Assembly: GCA_902606105.1 (NCBI GenBank)
Contig: CACLFK010000003.1
Coordinates: 1 to 64,000, forward strand
From: an uncultured Pelagibacteraceae bacterium
Lineage (GTDB): Bacteria > Pseudomonadota > Alphaproteobacteria > Pelagibacterales > Pelagibacteraceae
DNA length: 64,000 nucleotides
Reading direction: 5' to 3'
The notes beneath the pieces were generated by a model, which made no database searches, was not told where the DNA came from, and saw nothing but the letters and a program-made list of their open reading frames with translations. The position numbers and the translations under genes are program-made. This document shows positions 1 through 7,579 of this stretch, piece by piece; position 1 is the first letter of the stretch; each line of letters starts with the position of its first letter.

Positions 1-43
1 TCCAAAGAGTTTGTGGTTTATAGGTTTTTATTTTCACAAAATA

Positions 44-886
44 TTAAAGAGAAACAACTTTTGAATTTTGCTCACCTAAACTTTCTATTGATAACCTTAG
101 TGTATCACCAGCTTTTAAAAACTGCTGAGGTTTCATTCCCATGCCAACACCTGGCGGAGTTCCAGTGGTTATAATATCACCTGGTTGTAATGACATAAAT
201 TTACTTAAATAAGATACTATAAAGTAAACGTTGAAAATCATAGTATTAGTGTTGCCAGTTTGCATTCGCTTACCATTAACATCCAAACTCATTTTTAAAT
301 TATTGATATCTGGTATCTCATCCTTGGTTACTAAATAAGGTCCAATCGGTCCATAAGTATCATGTGATTTACCTTTTACCCATTGACCGATTTTTTCTAT
401 TTGCCATTCCCTTTCACTTATATCATTCACAAGACAATATCCTAATATGTGATCTTCAGATTGATCTTCGGATATATGTTTAGTTTCTTTTCCAATAACT
501 ATTCCAAGTTCAACTTCCCAATCTAACTTTTTTGAACCTGAAACAATTTGAATGTCATCGTTTGGGCCGTTAATAGAGCTTGTCGCTTTCATGAAAGTAA
601 TTGGCTCAGATGGTGGCTCAGCACCAGTTTCGGCAGCATGATCAGAAAAGTTAAGACCTATAGCTATAAATTTTCCTGGTTTTGCAACACAAGAACCAAT
701 TCTTTCGTCATCATTTAATATAGGAAGTGAGGATAAATCTAAATTTTTTAGTTTTGAAATAGTCTCAAAATTTAAATGATCAGGAATTAAGTCTACTATA
801 TGAGAACTTAAATCTCGAATTTTACCATCTTGACCTAAAACACCAGGTTTTTCATTTCCTTTTTGCCCTACCCTTAATAATTTCAT
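44..886 (-). CDS. Fumarylacetoacetate hydrolase family protein (probable 2,4-diketo-3-deoxy sugar-acid hydrolase)
   Basis: The 280-aa protein has an N-terminal cap (about residues 1-65) followed by a full FAH fold. Metal ligands typical of the family are visible: E124 and E126 in DWEVELG and D155 in LVNDISERE. The GKSHDTYGPIGP and TTGTPPGVG loops are also present. Family members cleave or decarboxylate diketo acids. With the SDR and IlvD-type dehydratase nearby, the best guess is hydrolysis of a 2,4-diketo-3-deoxy acid to pyruvate plus a hydroxyacid, the last step of a non-phosphorylated fucose/rhamnose-type route. It is the last gene of a leftward operon, 15 nt after the SDR. Its ATG follows a strong AGGAGGAGA ribosome binding site. 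The substrate is not provable from sequence. Confidence 0.85.
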   Translation of the reverse strand: MKLLRVGQKGNEKPGVLGQDGKIRDLSSHIVDLIPDHLNFETISKLKNLDLSSLPILNDDERIGSCVAKPGKFIAIGLNFSDHAAETGAEPPSEPITFMKATSSINGPNDDIQIVSGSKKLDWEVELGIVIGKETKHISEDQSEDHILGYCLVNDISEREWQIEKIGQWVKGKSHDTYGPIGPYLVTKDEIPDINNLKMSLDVNGKRMQTGNTNTMIFNVYFIVSYLSKFMSLQPGDIITTGTPPGVGMGMKPQQFLKAGDTLRLSIESLGEQNSKVVSL

Positions 887-901
887 AGTTCTCCTCCTAA
901 A

Positions 902-1645
902 TTAAATTGAAATTCCACCATCAACAGAAAATGTTGTTCCTGTTGTAAAAGTTGACTCATCGCTTGCTAAATAAATAGCTATCGCAGCTATTTCTTCAGC
1001 AGTGCCTAATCTTCCCATGGGTTGTCTTGCAATAAAATCTTTTTTAGCTTGGACAGGATCAGGGCTTTGGTTAACCCTATCTTGCCAAGAAGGTGAAAAT
1101 ACTGTTCCAGGTGCAATGGAGTTACACCTAATATTTTTTTTAACAAAATCTGCAGCAATTGACTTAGTTAGACCAATCACAGCGCCTTTAGTTGTCCCAT
1201 ATACAAATCTATTAGGAAATCCTTTTAAACTTGAAGCGCAAGATGAAACATTAACAATACTTCCAGAATTTTGTTTGATCATTAATGGCAAAATTGCTTT
1301 ACACATAAAATACATTGATTTTACATTTACAACACTTGAGAAATCCCAATCAGTTTCTTCACAATCTAGTATTGTTCCATGATGAACAAAGCCGACTGCA
1401 TTGAACAAAACATCAACTCTATCTAAATTTTTTGCAAACTCTAATATTGATTTTTGATCTGTTGAGTCTAATTTATTAATTTTTATTCCAGGATATTCAT
1501 TATTTAAATCAGCTAAAGTTTTATCATTTATATCTGTAGCAGTAACATTGGCTCCTTCATTATGAAATGCAATTGCTGTTGCCCTTCCAATTCCTTGTCC
1601 TGCTGCTGTTACAATAATTTTTTTACTTTTTAATCTATCGCTCAT
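902..1645 (-). CDS. SDR family NAD(P)-dependent oxidoreductase (2-keto-3-deoxy-sugar-acid dehydrogenase-like)
   Basis: This 247-aa classical short-chain dehydrogenase has the cofactor loop TAAGQGIG (residues 13-20), the NAVG motif near 82-85, a catalytic serine near 134-135, and Y149 and K153 in YGTTK. It ends with the usual SVDGG motif. The N-terminal TAAGQGIGRA form resembles the DHRS6 / 2-keto-3-deoxy-L-fuconate dehydrogenase group. That group oxidises a 2-keto-3-deoxy acid to the 2,4-diketo acid, which would be the substrate of the FAH hydrolase just downstream. The start overlaps the stop of the upstream gene by 4 nt (ATGA), implying translational coupling. The substrate is inferred from context. 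Confidence 0.85.
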   Translation of the reverse strand: MSDRLKSKKIIVTAAGQGIGRATAIAFHNEGANVTATDINDKTLADLNNEYPGIKINKLDSTDQKSILEFAKNLDRVDVLFNAVGFVHHGTILDCEETDWDFSSVVNVKSMYFMCKAILPLMIKQNSGSIVNVSSCASSLKGFPNRFVYGTTKGAVIGLTKSIAADFVKKNIRCNSIAPGTVFSPSWQDRVNQSPDPVQAKKDFIARQPMGRLGTAEEIAAIAIYLASDESTFTTGTTFSVDGGISI

Positions 1646-2511
1646 TTTTGATTCATCCTTTCAATCTCTTTATACAATGAACTATGATCATCATTACCGT
1701 GACCATTTTCAACTAAAGTTTTATACATTTGTTTAACTAAATTTGAAATAGGTAAATGAGTATTAAAACTATTTGCACACTCTAAAATATTATTCATGTC
1801 TTTTAGTTGAGTAAATGTTTTACCCTTTGGACTGAAATCTTTACTAATCATTCTTTTACCATGAGTTTGTAATACCTTACTATCTGCCCAGCCTCCAGTT
1901 AATGCACTAATCATTTTATTCGGATCAGCTCCAGCTTTTTCACACAATGTGACAGCTTCAGCTACAGCACCTATTGTTAAACCAACAATGATTTGATTTG
2001 CTAGTTTTGAAACCTGTCCACTTCCAACAGGTCCAACCAAGGTGGGATTGCCCATCTTTTTAAGAATACTCTCGACTTCATCAAATACTTTTTGTTCTCC
2101 TCCTGTCATAATCGCAAGAGAAGCCTCTTCAGCACCAATTGTTCCTCCTGAAACTGGAGAGTCTAAATAATTAATTTGTTTCTTTTTTAGATTATTAGCA
2201 TGTTTTATTGCTGTTTCTGGCTTAACTGAACTCATATCAATTATCGTTGTCCCAGGTATTAAATTATCAATAAAATCGGTATCTCCCATTACCTGATCAA
2301 CAGCAGCATCATCCGTTAGCATTGTTATAATAACTTCACTATTTTTAACTAGTCTAGCTACCGATTCTGAAATTTCGGCCCCAAATTCTTTTAATGAATT
2401 AGCTTTTTCTATTGATCTATTAAAAACGTTTAATTTACATCCAGATCTAAGTAAATTTTTTGCCATTGGAAAACCCATTAATCCAATTCCAATAAAACCA
2501 ATTTGTTTCAT
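1642..2511 (-). CDS. Beta-hydroxyacid dehydrogenase (3-hydroxyisobutyrate / tartronate-semialdehyde reductase family)
   Basis: This 289-aa protein begins with the Rossmann motif GIGLMGFPMAKNL (about 8-20). It contains the substrate-binding DSPVSGG stretch (117-123) and the catalytic lysine K169 in GSGQVSKLANQ. These are the three hallmarks of the family that interconverts 3-hydroxyacids and semialdehydes with NAD(P)H. It is the first gene of the leftward operon facing an IlvD-type dehydratase, so a role in sugar-acid breakdown (for example reducing a semialdehyde product) is likely. GarR/GlxR versus MmsB specificity cannot be told from sequence alone. Confidence 0.85.
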   Translation of the reverse strand: MKQIGFIGIGLMGFPMAKNLLRSGCKLNVFNRSIEKANSLKEFGAEISESVARLVKNSEVIITMLTDDAAVDQVMGDTDFIDNLIPGTTIIDMSSVKPETAIKHANNLKKKQINYLDSPVSGGTIGAEEASLAIMTGGEQKVFDEVESILKKMGNPTLVGPVGSGQVSKLANQIIVGLTIGAVAEAVTLCEKAGADPNKMISALTGGWADSKVLQTHGKRMISKDFSPKGKTFTQLKDMNNILECANSFNTHLPISNLVKQMYKTLVENGHGNDDHSSLYKEIERMNQK

Positions 2512-2542
2512 AATTTACGATTAGACCTTTTAAAATTTTTTA

Positions 2543-2560
2543 GACAATATCGACATTGTC
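2543..2560. promoter_or_regulatory. Palindromic operator candidate between divergent sugar-acid genes
   Basis: GACAAT, six bases, ATTGTC forms a perfect 6-bp inverted repeat with a 6-bp spacer. It lies in the 123-bp divergent region between the beta-hydroxyacid dehydrogenase (leftward) and the IlvD/EDD dehydratase (rightward). Position and symmetry suit a dimeric repressor such as a GntR-type regulator controlling both directions. No regulator gene is visible next to it in the window. Confidence 0.45.
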
Positions 2561-2634
2561 ATTAATGTTTAAAACTATTAGATTGCTCATAATAATATTA
2601 TATAACTTATATTCTAACAAACCATTAATTTTAA

Positions 2635-4419
2635 ATGCTTAAAAAAAGAAACAAAACATTAAGAAGTGAACATTGGTTTAATAATCCAAAGAACCCTGAC
2701 ATGACTGCATTGTATTTAGAAAAATATATGAATTATGGTCTTAAGAGAAAAGATTTACAGTCTGGAAAACCTATTATTGGAATAGCTCAATCTGGAAGCG
2801 ATTTATCACCTTGCAATAGACATTTTTTGTCATTAAGTAAAAAAATTAAAGATGGGATTAAAAAAGCTGGCGGTGTACCCATGGAATTTCCAACACATCC
2901 AATTCAAGAAACTGGCAAAAGACCAACAGCAATGTTGGATAGAAATTTATCTTATTTATCACTTGTAGAGATACTTTACGGATATCCAATTGATGGTGTG
3001 ATATTAACAACAGGATGCGATAAAACTACACCTGCTGCATTGATGGCAGCCGCAACTGTAAATATTCCTGCAATTGTTCTTTCTGGAGGACCAATGTTAG
3101 ATGGTTTCTACAAAGGTAAATTAGCTGGGTCGGGTACTATAATTTGGGAGGCACGAAAGTTATTAGCAAAAGGTGAGATAGATTATAACGAGTTTATGGA
3201 CATGGCTGCATCATCAGCTCCAAGTGTCGGACATTGTAATACAATGGGTACCGCTTCCTCAATGAACTCAGTTGCTGAAGCATTAGGAATGTCTTTGCCT
3301 GGATGTGCTGTTATACCCGCACCATACAAAGAAAGAAAACATATTTCATTTGAAACAGGTAAAAGAATAGTTGGAATGGTGCATGAGAATTTAACACCTT
3401 CAAGGATTATGACTAGAAAGGCTTTTGAAAATGCAATTGTTGTTGCAAGTGCTATTGGTGGATCAAGTAATTGCACAACACATTTAAGTGCAATAGCTAA
3501 ACATATGGGTATAAAGTTTAATTTATCTGATTGGCAAAAATTAGGTCATGAAATTCCTCTACTTGTAAACTGTCAACCAGCTGGAGAATATTTAATGGAA
3601 AGTTTTTACAGTTCAGGTGGGGTACCTGCTGTAATGAAAGAACTAATAAAAAATAATAAAATTCATAAAAATTTATTAACTGTCACAGGTAAAAATATTG
3701 CTCAAAATTTAAGAAAAAATATAAAAGTAGATCCTAAAGTGATTAAATCATTCAAAAATTCTCTTGCTGATAAAGCTGGATTTTTGGTTATGAAAAGTAA
3801 TTTTTTTTCAACAGCAATAATGAAAACTTCTGTAATTAGTAAAGAATTTAAAGATAGATATCTTTCAAACCCCAAGCATTTAAATGTTTTTAAGGGTAAT
3901 GCAGTAGTTTTTGAAGGACCAGAGGATTACCATAAAAGACTAAATAGTAAAAAATTAAAAATTGATGAAAACTCTATTTTAATCATAAGAGGTTGTGGTC
4001 CAGTTGGTTACCCTGGTTCGGCAGAAGTAATTAATATGCAGCCACCTGACAGATTACTTAAAAGAGGAATTAATACTTTGCCAACACTTGGTGATGGAAG
4101 ACAGAGTGGTACATCAGCTAGTCCATCAATTCTTCACGTTTCACCTGAATCAGCTGTTGGTGGAGATTTAGGTGTAGTAAAGACCGGGGATAAAATGAAA
4201 ATAGATTTAAATAAAAGAAGAGTTGATTTATTAATTTCACAATCTGAATTCAAGATTAGAAGAAGAAAAAGAAAAAAATTTAAAGTAAATAATCAAACAC
4301 CTTGGCAAGAAATTTTTAGAGATACTGTAGGTCAACTTGAAGATGGTGCTTGTATTAATTTAAGAGGTAAGTATCTTAAAGTATCTTCTTCAAAAGGTAT
4401 CCCAAGAGACTCTCATTAA
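2635..4419 (+). CDS. IlvD/EDD family dehydratase (probable sugar-acid dehydratase)
   Basis: This 594-aa protein matches the usual 570-600 aa of the IlvD/EDD family. The Fe-S cluster cysteines are visible as C60 (DLSPCNRH), C128 (TTGCDKTTP) and C201 (GHCNTMGTASSMN); K129 follows C128 as usual. The C-terminal half has GCGPVGYPG and LGDGRQSGTS. Members dehydrate dihydroxy-acids or sugar acids (arabonate, xylonate, fuconate, 6-phosphogluconate). Next to an SDR and an FAH hydrolase, a sugar-acid substrate fits better than branched-chain amino acid synthesis. The gene stands alone on the plus strand, divergent from the other three. The exact sugar acid is unknown. Confidence 0.88.
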   Translation: MLKKRNKTLRSEHWFNNPKNPDMTALYLEKYMNYGLKRKDLQSGKPIIGIAQSGSDLSPCNRHFLSLSKKIKDGIKKAGGVPMEFPTHPIQETGKRPTAMLDRNLSYLSLVEILYGYPIDGVILTTGCDKTTPAALMAAATVNIPAIVLSGGPMLDGFYKGKLAGSGTIIWEARKLLAKGEIDYNEFMDMAASSAPSVGHCNTMGTASSMNSVAEALGMSLPGCAVIPAPYKERKHISFETGKRIVGMVHENLTPSRIMTRKAFENAIVVASAIGGSSNCTTHLSAIAKHMGIKFNLSDWQKLGHEIPLLVNCQPAGEYLMESFYSSGGVPAVMKELIKNNKIHKNLLTVTGKNIAQNLRKNIKVDPKVIKSFKNSLADKAGFLVMKSNFFSTAIMKTSVISKEFKDRYLSNPKHLNVFKGNAVVFEGPEDYHKRLNSKKLKIDENSILIIRGCGPVGYPGSAEVINMQPPDRLLKRGINTLPTLGDGRQSGTSASPSILHVSPESAVGGDLGVVKTGDKMKIDLNKRRVDLLISQSEFKIRRRKRKKFKVNNQTPWQEIFRDTVGQLEDGACINLRGKYLKVSSSKGIPRDSH

Positions 4420-4741
4420 AAAAATTTAATATTAAATTTCATTTAACAAGATAAAATAATTACTGTACTGATTTGAGATATCGGGAATATACTTAAGCAA
4501 CAGGTTGTATTCAATAAATATATTTTATCAAAATTAAAATAAATTAATTGAATTTATTTAAATTATAATTACTTTTTTCATAAGGAGGTTACTATGTTAA
4601 ATCTATCACCACCTGATACTTAGCTGAATAGCTTTATATTTCAAAAACAAACAAAAAATAAAATCCATGTGGATTTAAATGCCAAAGAGGCGATATAAGG
4701 GAGCTCTTTAGGTAATAGCTTAAAGAGCGAACCCTTAAAAC
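4420..4741 (+). ncRNA. Structured intergenic element with orphan 9-codon ORF
   Basis: This 322-bp gap holds no ordinary gene. It contains TAAGGAGGT at 4581-4589, a 9-codon ORF at 4594-4623 and four possible hairpins. These are AGCT-GAAT-AGCT (4622-4633), AAATCC-ATGT-GGATTT (4661-4676), GCC-AAAGA-GGC (4681-4691) and a long one. The long one has outer AAGGG/CCCTT (4697-4701/4732-4736) and inner GCTCTTTA/TAAAGAGC (4703-4710/4721-4728). No U-run follows, so it is not a classic terminator. The next gene is on the opposite strand, so this cannot be a leader of a downstream gene. I do not recognise it as a known RNA family. Confidence 0.4.
4594..4623 (+). CDS. Candidate 9-aa peptide MLNLSPPDT with very strong ribosome binding site
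   Basis: ATG at 4594 is placed 5 nt after GGAGG in TAAGGAGGT, a nine-base match to the 16S anti-Shine-Dalgarno. The frame closes after nine codons at TAG. The ACCACCT inside the ORF (4608-4614) can pair with AGGAGGT (4583-4589) with one mismatch, so the site could be hidden by its own coding sequence. This suggests a regulated leader peptide or dual-function small RNA. A chance ORF remains possible, and no homologue is known to me. Confidence 0.3.
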   Translation: MLNLSPPDT

Positions 4742-5272
4742 TTAATTAATTGATTTTAAAATTTCTAGTGGGAGTGGTGCTTCTGGATATTTTTTTTGAC
4801 ATAATTTTTCATAAGTTTCACAAAAACCTATAATTATCTTTAATACTTTATCTTTTTTTGAATTTTCATTAATTGTTAAATCAGATATTAAATTATTACG
4901 GCTTTCCTTTAATTCTTTAATTTGTTCTCCTGTAAAAAATTCACCAGTCTCTATTTCCCAGTAAGTATTATTTAATTGATCATCATTTAATTGATTTAAT
5001 TTATTTTGTAATTCAATTATTGTTGGATCATCAGTTTCTTTATTTCTCATTGGGGAATTCTTTAACTTTCCAAGACATTTATCCATTAGTCCTTCAATGA
5101 AATGATCATAAGGTCTTCCTTTTGCTAAATCGCTAAAATGATTACTACTAAAATATTTATTTATAGCTGACTGAGTTGAAATTTTTTCTTTACCTTTTAT
5201 TATAGCTATTTGAACATATATTTCCTGACTAATATATTCCTCAAGATGATTTATTACTTTTTGTGGTATCAC
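4742..5272 (-). CDS. Hypothetical soluble protein, downstream of cytochrome c'
   Basis: I do not recognise this protein. The open frame reaches back to a TTG at 5380, but that part runs inside the cytochrome c' gene. A GTG at 5272, just after the cytochrome stop, gives about 176 aa and is my preferred start. It is acidic and lysine-rich, apparently helical, with no signal peptide or membrane segment. Recognisable pieces are NTYWEIETGEFFTGEQI in the middle and IIGFCETYEKLCQKKYPEAP near the end. It probably shares a transcript with cytochrome c'. The start is uncertain: no good ribosome binding site is visible for any choice. Confidence 0.6.
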   Translation of the reverse strand: MIPQKVINHLEEYISQEIYVQIAIIKGKEKISTQSAINKYFSSNHFSDLAKGRPYDHFIEGLMDKCLGKLKNSPMRNKETDDPTIIELQNKLNQLNDDQLNNTYWEIETGEFFTGEQIKELKESRNNLISDLTINENSKKDKVLKIIIGFCETYEKLCQKKYPEAPLPLEILKSIN

Positions 5273-5288
5273 TGCTTTATAAGATAAA

Positions 5289-5756
5289 TTAATGAGGCAT
5301 TCTATATTTGCTATGGCATGCCTTACAACTGCTCCACATAAATTCTCGCAGCGTAGCAAGAATATCATCACTTTCTTCAATAACTGAAGTAAGTTTTATC
5401 ATGTTATCTGAAGATTTTTGCATTAAAGCATTAAAGGCTTCTTTCTCTTGCCAAATTAAAGGTAAAGATTCTGTCTTATATCCTTCTTGAGTATTTTCAG
5501 GAAATAATCCTAGTAATGTTATGTAATTTTCACTCATTTCAATCATTAGTTTTTTTGCTTTGTCGAAATCTCCATTTGATGATAACGATTGGACACGCTT
5601 TGCTGTACTATAGTTCTTGCTAAAAAGAGCTTTTCTGCCTTTAATGATTTCTTCTACAGATTGATCAGCAATACTATGGGTTCCAACCATTGCAAAAAAT
5701 AGAGACAACAAAACTATACCAAAATAACTTTTTATATGTTCTACTAATGAATGCAT
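5289..5756 (-). CDS. Cytochrome c' family protein
   Basis: This 155-aa secreted haem protein has a hydrophobic signal segment at about residues 11-25, ending near SIADQ. The haem-binding motif C144-K-A-C147-H148 sits at the extreme C-terminus and is followed by R151, the CxxCHxxxR arrangement of cytochrome c'. The body is predicted four-helix. Family members are periplasmic high-spin haem proteins that bind NO or CO. It is divergent from a cytochrome b561, a common pairing that suggests electron transfer between the two. Its ATG overlaps the ATG of cytochrome b561 on the opposite strand. Confidence 0.85.
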   Translation of the reverse strand: MHSLVEHIKSYFGIVLLSLFFAMVGTHSIADQSVEEIIKGRKALFSKNYSTAKRVQSLSSNGDFDKAKKLMIEMSENYITLLGLFPENTQEGYKTESLPLIWQEKEAFNALMQKSSDNMIKLTSVIEESDDILATLREFMWSSCKACHSKYRMPH

Positions 5757-6278
5757 GTTAAAAATACCTTAACAGAGTATGGTATTATTTCAAAGCTGTT
5801 ACATTGGCTTAGTGCAATATTACTTCTAATTCAAATTCCTCTTGGTTTTTACTTAGTTGATCTTGATTTTGGTGAAGATAGATTAAGTATAGAAAATATT
5901 CATATTATAATTGGATTATCTATATTCTACCTAGTAGTAATTAGATTACTGAATAAAATTTTTAATCCTACTCCTAAGTTAGATCCAAGTATTTTTAAAG
6001 GTCAAAGGTTTATAGCAAAGCTAAATCATATTCTTTTATATGTGGCAATTTTATCAATAACTATCTCGGGTATTTTAAAAAAATTATTTAATGGTGAAAC
6101 ATTAGTTATATTTTATAATGAGATTAAAATTCAAGATAACTTTGAACTGGCTGATCAATTTTATAATATTCATATATTCTCAAACTATACAATTATAGCT
6201 CTGATTGCCCTTCATATTTCTGCTGTGATAATTCATAAAATTTTCTTTAATGAAAATTTGTTAAAAAAAATTCTTTAA
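5751..6278 (+). CDS. Cytochrome b561 family membrane protein
   Basis: This 175-aa protein has four predicted membrane helices (about 14-36, 49-67, 84-103 and 140-162). Likely haem ligands are H18 (KLLHWLSA), H51 (NIHIIIGL), and histidines in the C-terminal helices (NIHIFSNY, LIALHISA). The N-terminal YGIISKLLHWLSA is the family signature, so the start cannot lie further downstream. Bacterial b561 proteins pass electrons from quinol to periplasmic acceptors. The partner is probably the divergent cytochrome c'. It ends 4 nt before the convergent DUF4396 gene. Confidence 0.88.
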   Translation: MHVKNTLTEYGIISKLLHWLSAILLLIQIPLGFYLVDLDFGEDRLSIENIHIIIGLSIFYLVVIRLLNKIFNPTPKLDPSIFKGQRFIAKLNHILLYVAILSITISGILKKLFNGETLVIFYNEIKIQDNFELADQFYNIHIFSNYTIIALIALHISAVIIHKIFFNENLLKKIL

Positions 6279-6282
6279 ATAT

Positions 6283-6720
6283 TTAATGACAGTTAATCCC
6301 AAATTTTTTCAATCTCCAGTAATTATAAGGCCAGGGAGTTAAAAAACCTACTAAAAGCATTATTGGTATAATCCACCAGTTTAAAATTGCCCCACCTGTT
6401 AATACATAATCGGTTAAATTCATCATAATTTCCATACTAAGCATGGAAATTAAGCTCATGCCTGATGCAGTTTTTAAAGCACCATTAAATGAAAAACCTT
6501 GTCTAATTAAAATTAGTGTTTCTAGTATTATGCTAGTAATTAATCCATTGATAATCGCTAAAATCATTATTCCTAGCAAAGGAAAAGGTATTTTGCTTAA
6601 TTGAAAAAATAATATTGTGCCAAAATCACCGATTGCACAACCTAACAAGCACCAAAATGTATTTAGGGCACTTCTTGACCATGTATTCTTACAATTCCAA
6701 TCAAAAGTAGAGGAAGTCAT
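6283..6720 (-). CDS. DUF4396 family membrane protein
   Basis: The frame is open from 6771, but the ATG at 6720 (MTSSTFDWN) is the better start because it removes overlap with the divergent gene at 6743 and gives the family's usual N-terminus. The 145-aa product has WNCKNTWSRSALNTFWCL and GCAIGDFGTI near the start, then several membrane helices. The invariant-looking N-terminal cysteines (CLLGCAIGD) are typical of DUF4396. The family function is unknown to me. It is divergent from an ETHE1-like persulfide dioxygenase with only 22 bp between the starts, hinting at a sulfur or metal link. Confidence 0.75.
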   Translation of the reverse strand: MTSSTFDWNCKNTWSRSALNTFWCLLGCAIGDFGTILFFQLSKIPFPLLGIMILAIINGLITSIILETLILIRQGFSFNGALKTASGMSLISMLSMEIMMNLTDYVLTGGAILNWWIIPIMLLVGFLTPWPYNYWRLKKFGINCH

Positions 6721-6742
6721 AATATTCTGATAATAATAATTT

Positions 6743-7423
6743 ATGATTTTAAAACAACTTTTTGATACCAAATCGTCTACCTATACATACCTTATTGCAT
6801 CGGCAAATGGTCGCGAAGCTTTAGTTATAGACCCAGTTGAGGAAAATGTTAATGACTATATCAATCTTCTTAAAGAATTGGATCTTAAACTTGTTAAAGT
6901 TATAGATACGCATATTCATGCTGATCACGTTACAGGGGCCTCCAAATTAAAAAGTAGTACGAATTGTACAACTATTATGGGTGAAAATTCTCCTGCGGAG
7001 ACTGTTGATATAAAACTTAAAGACGAGGAGACAATTAAAATTGACCAATTACAAATAAAAGCGTTGTACACACCAGGACATACATCTGACAGTTACAGTT
7101 TTTTATTAAATAATTGCTTATTTTCAGGTGATACTCTTTTAATTAATGGTACTGGAAGAACAGACTTTCAAAATGGTAGCTCAGAGGATGCTTATAATTC
7201 TTTATTTAACAAATTACTAAAATTACCTGAGGATACAATTCTTTACCCTGGTCATGATTATAATGGAAAAAAGGCAAGCACTATTGGTAATGAAAAGAAA
7301 TTTAATCCAAGACTTCAAGTTGAAAGTGTTGACCAATATATTGAGATAATGTCCAATTTAAATCTATCTAAACCAAATAAGATTGAAACAAATATAGCAA
7401 GGAATTTAAAGCTTGGTAGTTGA
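6743..7423 (+). CDS. ETHE1-like persulfide dioxygenase (metallo-beta-lactamase fold)
   Basis: This 226-aa metallo-hydrolase has the metal motif H57-x-H59-x-D61-H62 in THIHADH, plus H113 (TPGHTSDS), D130 (FSGDTLL) and H171 (YPGHDY). TGRTDFQNGSS is the signature that separates persulfide dioxygenases from glyoxalase II. These enzymes oxidise glutathione persulfide to sulfite in sulfide detoxification. It could act on sulfide released elsewhere, for example by the methanethiol oxidase encoded at 27.4-28.8 kb. Plain thioesterase activity is not excluded. Confidence 0.85.
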   Translation: MILKQLFDTKSSTYTYLIASANGREALVIDPVEENVNDYINLLKELDLKLVKVIDTHIHADHVTGASKLKSSTNCTTIMGENSPAETVDIKLKDEETIKIDQLQIKALYTPGHTSDSYSFLLNNCLFSGDTLLINGTGRTDFQNGSSEDAYNSLFNKLLKLPEDTILYPGHDYNGKKASTIGNEKKFNPRLQVESVDQYIEIMSNLNLSKPNKIETNIARNLKLGS

Positions 7424-7428
7424 GTTAA

Positions 7429-7455
7429 ATACCCCTTTAACATGTAAAGGGGTAT
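7429..7455 (+). terminator. 11-bp perfect hairpin after persulfide dioxygenase
   Basis: ATACCCCTTTA and TAAAGGGGTAT pair perfectly across a 5-nt ACATG loop, starting 5 nt after the stop codon at 7423. It is the strongest hairpin in this intergenic stretch and probably protects or ends the transcript. No T-run follows on either strand, so efficient intrinsic termination is doubtful. The rest of the gap to 7579 is A+T-rich with ATTAATTAAT repeats and nothing else recognisable. Confidence 0.5.
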
Positions 7456-7579
7456 AGTTAAATAACAAGAGAGACAATCAATTCAGATAAAAATATATAA
7501 ATTAATTAATCTATATATGTCAGATTTTTTATAGATGGAGTAATATTAATTAATCAAAACTGGTATGCATAATGCACAT

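Noticed and set aside
1002..1382. 126-aa plus-strand open frame
   Set aside because: It lies entirely antisense to the well-supported SDR gene and has no recognisable domain or ribosome binding site.
5273..5380. Extension of the hypothetical protein upstream to TTG at 5380
   Set aside because: The extra codons read inside the cytochrome c' gene, including its haem motif, and look like a shadow frame.
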